DNA of 46,500 nucleotides. Source: an uncultured Christensenella sp. GTDB lineage: Bacteria; Bacillota; Clostridia; Christensenellales; UBA3700. The stretch spans positions 1 to 46,500 of the forward strand of contig CAJTXS010000010.1 in the NCBI GenBank assembly GCA_910583735.1, in the 5' to 3' direction. A program made the position numbers and the translations under genes. Under the pieces are notes generated by a model, which was not told the origin of the DNA, did not search any database, and saw only the letters and a program-made list of their open reading frames with translations. Position 1 is the first letter of the stretch. Every line of letters begins with the position of its first letter. Of this stretch, positions 17,851 to 25,442 are shown in pieces.

Positions 17851-18753
17851 CTACCTTTTGACAATGACCGCGGCAAAGAAACCTTCGTATAATCCGTCGG
17901 GACACACGGTAATGGCGCCGTCTATCTCGGTAGGGAGCAAAGGCACGCCCTCGAATCTATCTTTGGGCACAGGCACCGCTTCCGCGTCGAAGCGCGGCAG
18001 CACGGCGGAAAGCACGCCGCAATTCTCGTCCGCCAACACGGAACAGGTGGAATATACCAGTCTCCCGCCGCGCTTGAGCAACGTAAGCGCCTTGGTAAGC
18101 AACGCCTTTTGCAATCTAACCGAATTGCGCAGCAGCTTGTCTGAGAAAGCTCCGCTTACGCCTCTGTCCGATATGCGAACGGTGCCGCTGCCGCTGCAAG
18201 GAGCGTCGAGCAGTATCTTGTCGAATGAGAACATGTCGCTGAGCTTGGTCGCGTCTGCGTTCATGACATAAGCGCGCACACCCTGCCTTGCGATATTATA
18301 CTTGAGCCGCTCCGTCCTTATCTTATCCTTCTCGCAAGCGGTGAGCTGCGCCTTGTTGGCAGTAAGCGCTGCTATCTGCGCGCACTTGCCGCCGGGAGCC
18401 GCCGTCATGTCGAGCACGCAGTCCCCCTCTCCCGCCTCGAGCAAAAGCGGCGGAATCATGGAAGATAAATTCTGCAAATATATCTTACCGTCCGCGTAAA
18501 TGTCGAGCGCGCGTATGTCGTCCTCTCTTGCCTTAGGCATAACCAGCGCGTCGCCGTACCACGGTACGCCTATATAGCCGATACCGACCTCGTCCAGTCG
18601 ACCTTTAATATACTCGACATCGCTCTTAAGGGTATTGACGCGCATGGTAACGCATCGCGGCATAGAAAATCCGCGCGCTATATCCCTCGCCGTAGTCTCG
18701 CCGTAACCCGCCGAAAGCAATTGATATAATGAAGAATGAAAAAAGTCCGACAT
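17851..18753 (-). CDS. NOL1/NOP2/Sun-family RNA (cytosine-C5) methyltransferase
   Basis: This SAM-dependent m5C methyltransferase has the family's motif I (DMTAAPGGK), the PC motif DAPCSGSGT and the catalytic YSTCSV, so both active-site cysteines are present. At about 300 residues it has the catalytic core with a short N-terminal PUA-like or NusB-less region, unlike RsmB with its NusB domain. The target could be rRNA or tRNA. I prefer the ATG at 18753, which follows GCGGAGCGCG; an ATG at 18798 is also possible. Confidence 0.88.
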   Translation of the reverse strand: MSDFFHSSLYQLLSAGYGETTARDIARGFSMPRCVTMRVNTLKSDVEYIKGRLDEVGIGYIGVPWYGDALVMPKAREDDIRALDIYADGKIYLQNLSSMIPPLLLEAGEGDCVLDMTAAPGGKCAQIAALTANKAQLTACEKDKIRTERLKYNIARQGVRAYVMNADATKLSDMFSFDKILLDAPCSGSGTVRISDRGVSGAFSDKLLRNSVRLQKALLTKALTLLKRGGRLVYSTCSVLADENCGVLSAVLPRFDAEAVPVPKDRFEGVPLLPTEIDGAITVCPDGLYEGFFAAVIVKR

Positions 18754-19003
18754 CGCGCTCCGCTTACAGCGCCGCTCTGCAAGAGGCGACGCCGACATTA
18801 CATTATCTGCAATTATAATATCATACCGAGCCTACGCGCGGCAACAATAGCAATGTAAAAGCAAGCGTAACAGTCGCCCAAATTCCGCTGCGCCAAGACA
18901 ACGATATCATATTACAGTACATTATCTATAAACTCATAGGTTACATATTTAGAACTGTCGTCCGTTTATAATCTAATCATAGGTATATAATATAGGTATT
19001 GAA

Positions 19004-19345
19004 ATGATAGACTTACTGGACTCGGCTGCAATATACGATAAACTCGACTCTTTGAGAAAAGACAAGGGCTGGACTATCTACGAACTGGCTAAGCGCGCGG
19101 GCGTTACATCCAACGCAATATATCACTGGAGAGACAGAAAGTCGTCGCCTACGCTGTCAATGCTCGACGCGCTATGCGCAGCAATGGAGATTTCTCCTAT
19201 TACTTTCCTCATGGACACCGACGAACTGCTTGCCCTAACCTCCGATCAACAAGAGCTGATCAGTCATTGGAATACCCTGTCGGGCGAGCAGCGAAAAGCA
19301 TTGATAGGCGTTATGAAGTCTATGAACAGAAACTTTGACGCCTGA
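19004..19345 (+). CDS. XRE-family helix-turn-helix regulator
   Basis: The 113-residue protein has a Cro/CI-type helix-turn-helix at residues 13-67 (LAKRAGVTSNAIYHWRDRK, then SPTLSMLDALCAAMEIS) and a short C-terminal helical tail with LTSDQQELISHWNTLS. Such single-domain regulators with this tail occur widely in Clostridia. The ribosome binding site is weak (AGG, 7 bases before ATG). TATAAT-like hexamers lie within 50 bases upstream without a clear -35 element. A terminator follows at 19445. Targets are unknown. Confidence 0.88.
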   Translation: MIDLLDSAAIYDKLDSLRKDKGWTIYELAKRAGVTSNAIYHWRDRKSSPTLSMLDALCAAMEISPITFLMDTDELLALTSDQQELISHWNTLSGEQRKALIGVMKSMNRNFDA

Positions 19346-19444
19346 AATTGGAAATATTTATCGAATTATAATATGATAACTATTGCCTTATTCGACAAGT
19401 TATGATATTATAATCTCGGTTACAGTTTCCCCTATATGTAACTA

Positions 19445-19481
19445 AGGAGTCACAACGCATGTTGGACTCCTATTTCTTTTT
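19445..19481 (+). terminator. Intrinsic terminator downstream of the XRE gene
   Basis: AGGAGTC and GACTCCT, extended by CAAC / GTTG with one bulged A, form an 11-bp stem around GCAT, followed by ATTTCTTTTT. It lies 100 bases after the regulator's stop codon. The space between, and the stretch from 19482 to 19652, shows nothing else I recognise. Confidence 0.8.
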
Positions 19482-19652
19482 GCCGAGGTTTCTATTGTAT
19501 ATTATGACCGGCGCTCCGACACAAATGCGGTTTTTCTTTCCGCTATGACGTATACGACAATACAAAATTGCAAGCGCGCGTAGACATAACCGAAATTGCT
19601 CCGCGACTTAATATTATAATTAATTGCAATCCATATATAACAATTAATTGCT

Positions 19653-20702
19653 CTAATGCTGCAATCGCATATGAGAAAATGTGCTCGCCATACGACCTAC
19701 AAGGTCCCATTGACGACACATATACGCCTTTACACTCTCTACGCGCCGTACGTACATATTTAATGCCGCGTCGGGATTATCGAAATTATCCGCTATCGCG
19801 TCCGCCGCCTGCAAGCCGCTGCTCAACGCGCAAGACACGCCCTCGCCCATAGGATTGAGGAATCCTGCCCGCTCTCCTGCGTTAAGCGCTCGCCCGTTGC
19901 CGCAGTCTATATAGTAACCTCTGTCGATATAAGGCATAACCCACTTGTCTATTTTATGTACCTTATCGATACGCAGATTGTATTTGCTCCCCAGATATTC
20001 TATGAATTTCGCATAATACGCCTTACATCTATCTGTAGCGCCGTCGCCCGCCTTAACCGCGACGCCCGCAACAATGAAGTCGTCTTTTATATTAAACCAC
20101 GCGTCGTATCCCGATAGCTCAGGCTGCAAAAAGGCGTAAAAGTATCTATCGTCGCAGTCTATGCTGCCCTCGTTATATATCTGATAGGTGTATACGCAGT
20201 CGCAGTTTCCGCCTCTGCGCCTGCCGACTGCTCCGCTACAGTCTATTATATACCGCGCGCTTATGCTCTCCCTTCTCCCTTGCGCGAAAATGTCCGCTCT
20301 TACGCCCTCGCCGTCGCATACGTAACCGATTACGCTCATTCGCTCCGCGATGACCGCTCCCGCCTCTCGCGCCATATCCGCAAGCCAAGCATCGAACTTA
20401 TCGCGCCACACATTACATCCCGTCTGTGTAAAACATAACTCCCTATTATCGCAATCGATAAAGTACATGCCCTTATTAACTGCGGGACGACACATGACAG
20501 ACGATGGGATATCTCTGCCGTATACCTCGCGTATGAACTGCGCAGCCGACGCGATAATCATGCCCGAGCAAGACTTGTATCGCGGCAGCGTAGCTCGCTC
20601 CGCAATCAATACTCTGTATCCGCGCTTAGCAAGCCTATATGCAGCCATACTGCCGGCAGGTCCCGCGCCTATAACTATAGCGTCGTAATCATAGTAATTC
20701 AA
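19653..20702 (-). CDS. FAD-dependent oxidoreductase of the geranylgeranyl reductase family
   Basis: The 349-residue flavoprotein begins with a Rossmann dinucleotide motif (AIVIGAGPAGSMAAYRLAKRG) and the PRYKSCSG segment of this family. A second FAD motif is near the C-terminus (AGFLNPMGEGVSCALSSG). Relatives reduce prenyl chains or act as halogenase-like monooxygenases; the substrate here is unknown. I chose a TTG start at 20702 because AAGGAGG lies nine bases upstream. The open frame continues upstream to 20807 but passes through a promoter, which argues against the longer form. Confidence 0.82.
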   Translation of the reverse strand: MNYYDYDAIVIGAGPAGSMAAYRLAKRGYRVLIAERATLPRYKSCSGMIIASAAQFIREVYGRDIPSSVMCRPAVNKGMYFIDCDNRELCFTQTGCNVWRDKFDAWLADMAREAGAVIAERMSVIGYVCDGEGVRADIFAQGRRESISARYIIDCSGAVGRRRGGNCDCVYTYQIYNEGSIDCDDRYFYAFLQPELSGYDAWFNIKDDFIVAGVAVKAGDGATDRCKAYYAKFIEYLGSKYNLRIDKVHKIDKWVMPYIDRGYYIDCGNGRALNAGERAGFLNPMGEGVSCALSSGLQAADAIADNFDNPDAALNMYVRRVESVKAYMCRQWDLVGRMASTFSHMRLQH

Positions 20703-20777
20703 CTGCGAATGCCTCCTTATACGCTTGATTTGCTCGCGTTTTATCTCGTATCGGGACTGAGCGCCCAAACCGATTAT

Positions 20778-20807
20778 ATTATAGCTTATATAATTAATAA
20801 TAGGCAA
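20778..20807 (-). promoter_or_regulatory. Promoter of the FAD oxidoreductase gene
   Basis: TTGCCT (20807-20802), 18 bases and TATAAT (20783-20778) on the minus strand predict a start near 20771. This gives a leader of about 70 bases to the TTG start at 20702. Confidence 0.55.
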
Positions 20808-20879
20808 ATGCGTTTAACATCCGCCAATCGCGCATTAAGCGCGCCTATGCTTAATAGAATACTATGAGGCTTAACTGAG

Positions 20880-21572
20880 ATGAATTTCGTATTTTTCCTA
20901 ATGGTGGCAGTATCCATGATAGTGCTGACAGTCGTATCCCCCGACAGCGCGTTCGGCGTCATGCTATCCGGCGCGCGCAAATCGATAGAGCTCGCTCTGT
21001 CGCTCTTTGCAATATACTCGATATGGCTGTCCGTCTTGGAGATAATGGACAAGATAGGGCTCAATAAGCAGCTTAATAAGATGTTCAAGCCCATCAACAA
21101 GCGATTGTTTAAGGGAGAGAGCGACAAGTCGCTCGAATATATATCGCTCAACCTGTCCGCCAACCTGCTCGGCATGGGCTCCGCCGCCACTCCGATGGGA
21201 ATCAAGGCGATAGAGAATATGTCCGACGGCTCGGAAAAAGCGAGCGATAACATGGCGCTGCTCATGGTGATCAACGCAACTTCCATACAGCTTGTACCCG
21301 CGACAGTAATCGGTATGCGCCTTGCCGCAGGTTCCGCATCCGCGTCTGACATAATACTGCCGTCGCTGATTGCGACCGCCGTGTCAACCGTGTGCGGCGT
21401 AATACTGTCTAAGCTGTGCGCTGCGATATCGAGAAAATTCGGAAGGCGAAATAAGCTAAACAACTCTCCGTTAAGTAAAAGCAGCAATACGCTCGCCATC
21501 GCCGCCCAAAAGAAATCCAAGGCAATATCTTGCGGAACTCCGCTATACCCTGCGCGCGGAGGGGACAAGTGA
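20880..21572 (+). CDS. spmA: Spore maturation protein A
   Basis: The 230-residue membrane protein belongs to the nucleoside-recognition/Gate family and matches SpmA. It has hydrophobic segments at residues 1-27 and 40-57, a conserved central block (LNLSANLLGMGSAATPMGIKA) and NATSIQLVPATVIGMR. SpmA and SpmB are needed for full dehydration of the spore core in Bacillus subtilis. The C-terminal 40 residues are a polar tail. The ribosome binding site is weak. I could not identify a sporulation sigma promoter by eye. Confidence 0.92.
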   Translation: MNFVFFLMVAVSMIVLTVVSPDSAFGVMLSGARKSIELALSLFAIYSIWLSVLEIMDKIGLNKQLNKMFKPINKRLFKGESDKSLEYISLNLSANLLGMGSAATPMGIKAIENMSDGSEKASDNMALLMVINATSIQLVPATVIGMRLAAGSASASDIILPSLIATAVSTVCGVILSKLCAAISRKFGRRNKLNNSPLSKSSNTLAIAAQKKSKAISCGTPLYPARGGDK

Positions 21573-22075
21573 GTAAATACATTCTGCCCGTATTCATCGT
21601 AGGCGTAATCATCGTCGGGTTCTTAAAAAAAGTACCCGTCTACGACAGCTTCGTATCGGGCGTAAGACAGTCTATGGACCTGCTGATATCGATATTGCCC
21701 TACTTCTGCACAATACTAATAGCGGTGGAATTGTTCTCTCTAAGCGGACTTAATAAATATCTTGAGAAACTGCTTGAACCCGTGTTCACCGCGCTGGGCA
21801 TACCAAGCCAGTTATGCGAGTTGCTAATAATAAGACCTCTCAGCGGCAACGGCAGCATAGCTCTGCTGCAATCTCTGTATCTCGAGCACGGCGCGGACAG
21901 CTACATAGCGCGCTGCGCAAGCGTAATCGTGGGAGCGAGCGAGACCACATTCTACATAGCTACGGTATACTTCTCTACCGTCAAGGCGCATAAACTCCGC
22001 TACGCCATACCCGTAAGCCTCATCGCCTCATATATAGGCGCCGTGGTCGCATGCGTGGTGTGCAGATATATTTAA
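21569..22075 (+). CDS. spmB: Spore maturation protein B
   Basis: The 168-residue membrane protein matches SpmB: YDSFVSGVRQSMDLLISILPY near the start, then RPLSGNGSIALL and GASETTFYIATVYF in the second half. The GTG start at 21569 overlaps the spmA stop as GTGA and follows GGAGGGGACAA, so translation is coupled. Its stop codon overlaps that of convergent rsmI in the palindrome TTAA. Confidence 0.93.
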   Translation: MSKYILPVFIVGVIIVGFLKKVPVYDSFVSGVRQSMDLLISILPYFCTILIAVELFSLSGLNKYLEKLLEPVFTALGIPSQLCELLIIRPLSGNGSIALLQSLYLEHGADSYIARCASVIVGASETTFYIATVYFSTVKAHKLRYAIPVSLIASYIGAVVACVVCRYI

Positions 22076-22890
22076 TCCTTGATTTCCAAAGACAGCTTAT
22101 AGACTACATCCTTGGGCACGCCGTTGTCCTTTGCCACCTTCTTGATAGCGTCTTTCATCTCCGCGCCGCATGCAATGGCGGACTGCAACTGTGTTAGCAA
22201 GTCGCCGGTCGGCGTTTCCTTATTAGGAGGAGAAACTATCACGACGTACTCCCCTCTCGGCTCGCCCACATCAACAGCCCCCAATTGTCCGCAGATCACC
22301 TCTTCGTACAGCTTGGTAATCTCGCGCGCTACACTCACGCCCCTGTCGCCGAAAGCCGCGTACATGTCGTCCAAATCGCGTAACAGGTCATGAGGCGAGC
22401 AATAGAATATAAGTGAGGACGGCACGGACTTGAACGCATCGAATATCGCCGTCCTGTCCTTGCGCTTGTCGGGTAAAAATCCTATGAATGTGAACGGTCC
22501 CTCGACGCCCGAGAGCGCGACGGCCGACGCGAGCGCGGTAGGTCCCGGCACGCAATTAATTTTAATGCCGCTCTCCCTCGCCTTCCTGACCAAGACGGCG
22601 CCGGGGTCGGACACGCACGGCATGCCCGCATCGCTGATAAGGGCTATGTCCTCTCCGCCGTCCATTAGCGATATAAGATATTCGCTGCCCGACTGCTCGT
22701 TATGTTTATGATAGCTGATAAGTCTCTTAGATATGCCGAGTTTATCGAGAAGTACGCGCGAGCGGCGCGTGTCCTCGCAAGCCACCGCGCCCACATCGGA
22801 GAGTACGCTCACGGCCCTTGCGGAAATATCGCCCATATTGCCTATAGGCGTACCGACTATAAATAACGAACCGCGCTTATTCTTTTCCAT
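22072..22890 (-). CDS. rsmI: 16S rRNA (cytidine-1402-2'-O)-methyltransferase
   Basis: The 272-residue SAM-dependent methyltransferase has the tetrapyrrole-methylase fold. Diagnostic motifs are LFIVGTPIGNMGDIS at the N-terminus, CEDTRRSRVLL, SDAGMPCVSDPG and VPGPTALASAVALSG. It methylates C1402 of 16S rRNA together with RsmH. GGAGAAG precedes the ATG. It overlaps the upstream trmN6-like gene by 14 bases; the same pair is adjacent in Bacillus subtilis (yabB, yabC), which supports both assignments. Confidence 0.97.
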   Translation of the reverse strand: MEKNKRGSLFIVGTPIGNMGDISARAVSVLSDVGAVACEDTRRSRVLLDKLGISKRLISYHKHNEQSGSEYLISLMDGGEDIALISDAGMPCVSDPGAVLVRKARESGIKINCVPGPTALASAVALSGVEGPFTFIGFLPDKRKDRTAIFDAFKSVPSSLIFYCSPHDLLRDLDDMYAAFGDRGVSVAREITKLYEEVICGQLGAVDVGEPRGEYVVIVSPPNKETPTGDLLTQLQSAIACGAEMKDAIKKVAKDNGVPKDVVYKLSLEIKD

Positions 22891-23611
22891 ACAACTTCTC
22901 CGCCTGCTCCGTCATGTTGCCGCACTCGTCATATACTATAAGCGACGACAATTTAAGCCCCGCTTTGCCGCCTTTGACACAACATATGACGAAGGTATCG
23001 GCGTCTTTATTTGCCTTCGGATATATTAGAGTAATGCTCTTGGGCTCCAGCCCCGCCGCGCTCGCCGAAGATATAACCTCTGCCATGCGCTCCGTCTTGT
23101 GTATCATATACAGCTTGCCCTTAGGCTTAAGCACCGCAGCCGCGCCGGCTATTATGCCGCCGAGGTCGCACGTGCTCTCGTGTCGAGATATCGCCACCTC
23201 CGGCGCAAGTCTCACGCTTCCGCTTCCGCTGCGGAAATAAGGCGGATTACATATCACGCTGTCGAAACGACACTTACCCAATACTTTGGGCGCGTCGGCT
23301 ATATCGATACATTTTACTTCGATGTCGTCGCTAAGACCGTTGAGCGCGGCATTGCGGCTCGTGAGCTCTGCCATAATCGGCTGTATCTCCACGGCAACGA
23401 CCTTGCACTCTCTCTTAAAGGCGACCAATACGGAAATTATTCCGCTGCCGCTGCCGAAATCCGCAACAAGGCTGCCCTTGTCGACTTGCGCCATATTGGC
23501 GAGCAAGACGGCGTCGGACGTAAAGCAATATAGGTCGGGACGTTGCAAAAGCCTTAGCCCGCGATACTGCAAGTCGTCAAGTCTCTCTCCCGTACGCAAC
23601 TCGTAATCCAT
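22877..23611 (-). CDS. tRNA1(Val) (adenine37-N6)-methyltransferase family protein (TrmN6/YabB-like)
   Basis: The 244-residue SAM methyltransferase carries motif I (VADFGSGSGIISVL) and the N6-adenine motif NPPYF. The N-terminal LLQRPDLYCFTSDAVLLANM is typical of the YfiC/YabB family. The start has no Shine-Dalgarno sequence. A good promoter places transcription initiation at the start codon itself, so a leaderless message is likely. It is co-transcribed with rsmI. Confidence 0.9.
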   Translation of the reverse strand: MDYELRTGERLDDLQYRGLRLLQRPDLYCFTSDAVLLANMAQVDKGSLVADFGSGSGIISVLVAFKRECKVVAVEIQPIMAELTSRNAALNGLSDDIEVKCIDIADAPKVLGKCRFDSVICNPPYFRSGSGSVRLAPEVAISRHESTCDLGGIIAGAAAVLKPKGKLYMIHKTERMAEVISSASAAGLEPKSITLIYPKANKDADTFVICCVKGGKAGLKLSSLIVYDECGNMTEQAEKLYGKE

Positions 23612-23617
23612 AGTCTA

Positions 23618-23646
23618 ATGATATCACAATGAAGTCTTATAATCAA
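23618..23646 (-). promoter_or_regulatory. Promoter of trmN6-like/rsmI, predicting a leaderless mRNA
   Basis: TTGATT (23646-23641), 17 bases and TATCAT (23623-23618) on the minus strand. The seventh base after the -10 element is 23611, the A of the start codon. Confidence 0.65.
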
Positions 23647-23687
23647 CGCGATATAATCGCGCAGATATCGTGGGCATCGACCGCGCC

Positions 23688-24872
23688 CTACTGCTCCGTA
23701 TCGCCCGCGACGCTCTCTGCTCCGCGTCCTGCCGCGTCTGTCTTAGGCGCGCTCTTGCGCTTGCGTCTGCGTTTCTTCTTGGGCTTAGCCTCGACTTTCT
23801 CCTCCTCGGGAGCTTTCTTGACAACGCGCTCGCCGACGGTCATCTTTACCTTTTTGCCGTACGCTACGGGCGGCAGCTTTACTACGTCGTCCAAAGAGAA
23901 TGCCGCGGCAGCCTTCTTATCCTCGTCGCTGACTATGCCGAGCAGCTCGTTCAATCTATCAAGATTGATAAAGTCCACTCTCGACTTGAGTTTCTTGTCA
24001 GCAATGATGGAATTCTCCCTCGTGCACGCCGTCTCGTCCGCCTTGACGAACATATTGCAACGCATCGCATTGCGCGTATACCTGCCGCCGCACTCAAACA
24101 CGCGCTTGCAAATATAGCCGCATAAGTCCGCGTTATCCCGCTCGAACTTCTTGGATATACACACCCTCTTGCCCTTAAGACATCCGTCCTGATTGGGCGA
24201 TAGCGTCTTGGTATATTCCTCGAGTTGCCGCTGAAGAAATCTCTTACTGCGCGTAACACTGACGCCGCTCAAAGTCACTTCGAAGTCCTCGATATTGCCT
24301 GTAAGCTCGGGATTGTCGTCCAAGAGCTTGTACAAAGTCACATGTCTCTCGGCGCAGAACTTGCGTACGAATTCCATAGTAGCCCACGCGTCGTCATCGC
24401 TGCGATGTAGATGCTCCGGCTCTATCTCGTACTCTTCGCATATCTTGGCAAGTCCCACCTGCGGACCGCCGTTTATAAATTTCTTGTATATAAGCTGACT
24501 GTCGCCGAAACGGTAATTGATACACGGGAACTTATAGCGCTTGCACTGATACGCCAAGTGCTTGACGTCGTTGAGTATGGAGTGCCCCATGACTATCTGG
24601 TCGGGATACTCGAGCATCTCCTTAATCTCTTCGTAAAACTTATCGAACTTGGGCTGACTCTTAAAGTATTCCTCGCTATAGGCGAGCTCTATCTCGGGCT
24701 TGCCGTCCTTCCTCCTAAGATAAAAGCGCGAGGCGGGATTCATGACTATATCCTTCTTTTCGACTACGTTAAAATCCGCGTCGGTTATCACATATCCGAA
24801 AGAACACATCTTGCCCTCTCCGTTGAAACAGTTGGAGCATTCTACATCGTAAAACAAATATCGCATAAACAT
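23688..24872 (-). CDS. DnaQ-like 3'-5' exonuclease with BRCT-like domain and basic tail
   Basis: The 394-residue protein starts with a DEDDh exonuclease domain: motif I DVEC (residues 9-12), motif II GHSILNDVKHL, motif III HLHRSDDDAWATMEF. After a linker, residues of about 235-320 (LKGKRVCISKKF, then FECGGRYT, ending DFINLDRLNELLG) look like a BRCT domain with its conserved Gly-Gly. The last 50 residues are rich in Lys and Arg (KKKRRRKRK). Exonuclease-BRCT fusions are expected in DNA repair or replication accessory roles; the specific job is unknown. There is no ribosome binding site, and the promoter abuts the start, so the mRNA may be leaderless. A second ATG two codons on is an alternative start. 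Confidence 0.82.
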   Translation of the reverse strand: MFMRYLFYDVECSNCFNGEGKMCSFGYVITDADFNVVEKKDIVMNPASRFYLRRKDGKPEIELAYSEEYFKSQPKFDKFYEEIKEMLEYPDQIVMGHSILNDVKHLAYQCKRYKFPCINYRFGDSQLIYKKFINGGPQVGLAKICEEYEIEPEHLHRSDDDAWATMEFVRKFCAERHVTLYKLLDDNPELTGNIEDFEVTLSGVSVTRSKRFLQRQLEEYTKTLSPNQDGCLKGKRVCISKKFERDNADLCGYICKRVFECGGRYTRNAMRCNMFVKADETACTRENSIIADKKLKSRVDFINLDRLNELLGIVSDEDKKAAAAFSLDDVVKLPPVAYGKKVKMTVGERVVKKAPEEEKVEAKPKKKRRRKRKSAPKTDAAGRGAESVAGDTEQ

Positions 24873-24876
24873 CTAT

Positions 24877-24905
24877 ATTATAGCACTTGACCGTCCGTAT
24901 TACAA
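24877..24905 (-). promoter_or_regulatory. Promoter of the exonuclease gene, abutting the start codon
   Basis: TTGTAA (24905-24900), 17 bases and TATAAT (24882-24877) on the minus strand. Only four bases separate the -10 element from the first ATG, so transcription should start at or just inside it. Confidence 0.7.
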
Positions 24906-25406
24906 TTAATAAAAATGCCATTTGGTATATTATCGCTTGCTTTAACCATTTCGCTATAAATTAACCAACAATAATATTTTTTCAATTAAATAATTACCTG
25001 CTCTCATACTCATTGCACGCCGAATAATTGCCCGCGCAAATGCTACGGACAACTCGATATAGGCATAACTTGCAAGTCTGCCGCGCGAGCAAATAAGTCT
25101 AATTGCAATCGATATAAATGTTTTATTACGCAAGTCTAAAGTCAATACCACAGTTGAAAGAAAGCATTGCAAATACAAACTCTCGATGTTGTAGCAAAAA
25201 GCGGCATTCTTGTTAAATATCCAATACAATATAATTAGAAGCAGTCGCGGTAAAGCGAGCCTTTTATCTAATATCTAATGAGAATAATCAATAATTAAGC
25301 CAATGAAGTATAATTTTTTATACTTGGTTCTAAGTTAGTTATCGGTCCGTAATTACTTAATTAATTACTTCAAACTGATATCCGCTTGCAATTTTTTAAT
25401 TGCACT
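24906..25406. other. AT-rich intergenic region with two perfect T4-loop hairpins
   Basis: No credible gene is visible in these 500 bases. Two perfect AT-rich inverted repeats have a TTTT loop: AAGTATAA / TTATACTT at 25306-25325 and TGCAATT / AATTGCA at 25387-25404. Their role is unknown; the second sits just beyond the cysS terminator. Confidence 0.6.
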
Positions 25407-25436
25407 AAAAAGGGACGCGGATTAACTCCGCGTCCC
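25407..25436 (-). terminator. Intrinsic terminator of cysE-cysS
   Basis: GGGACGCGGA and TCCGCGTCCC form a perfect 10-bp stem with a 5-base loop, followed on the minus strand by five T residues. It lies seven bases after the cysS stop codon. Confidence 0.93.
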
Positions 25437-25442
25437 CTATAA

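Noticed and set aside
19568..19852. A 94-codon open frame on plus overlapping the FAD oxidoreductase gene
   Set aside because: It overlaps the oxidoreductase C-terminus antisense and has no ribosome binding site.
24954..25229. A 91-codon open frame on minus in the AT-rich gap
   Set aside because: No ribosome binding site, no domain, and Cys/Ile/Leu-rich composition expected of AT-rich noncoding DNA.
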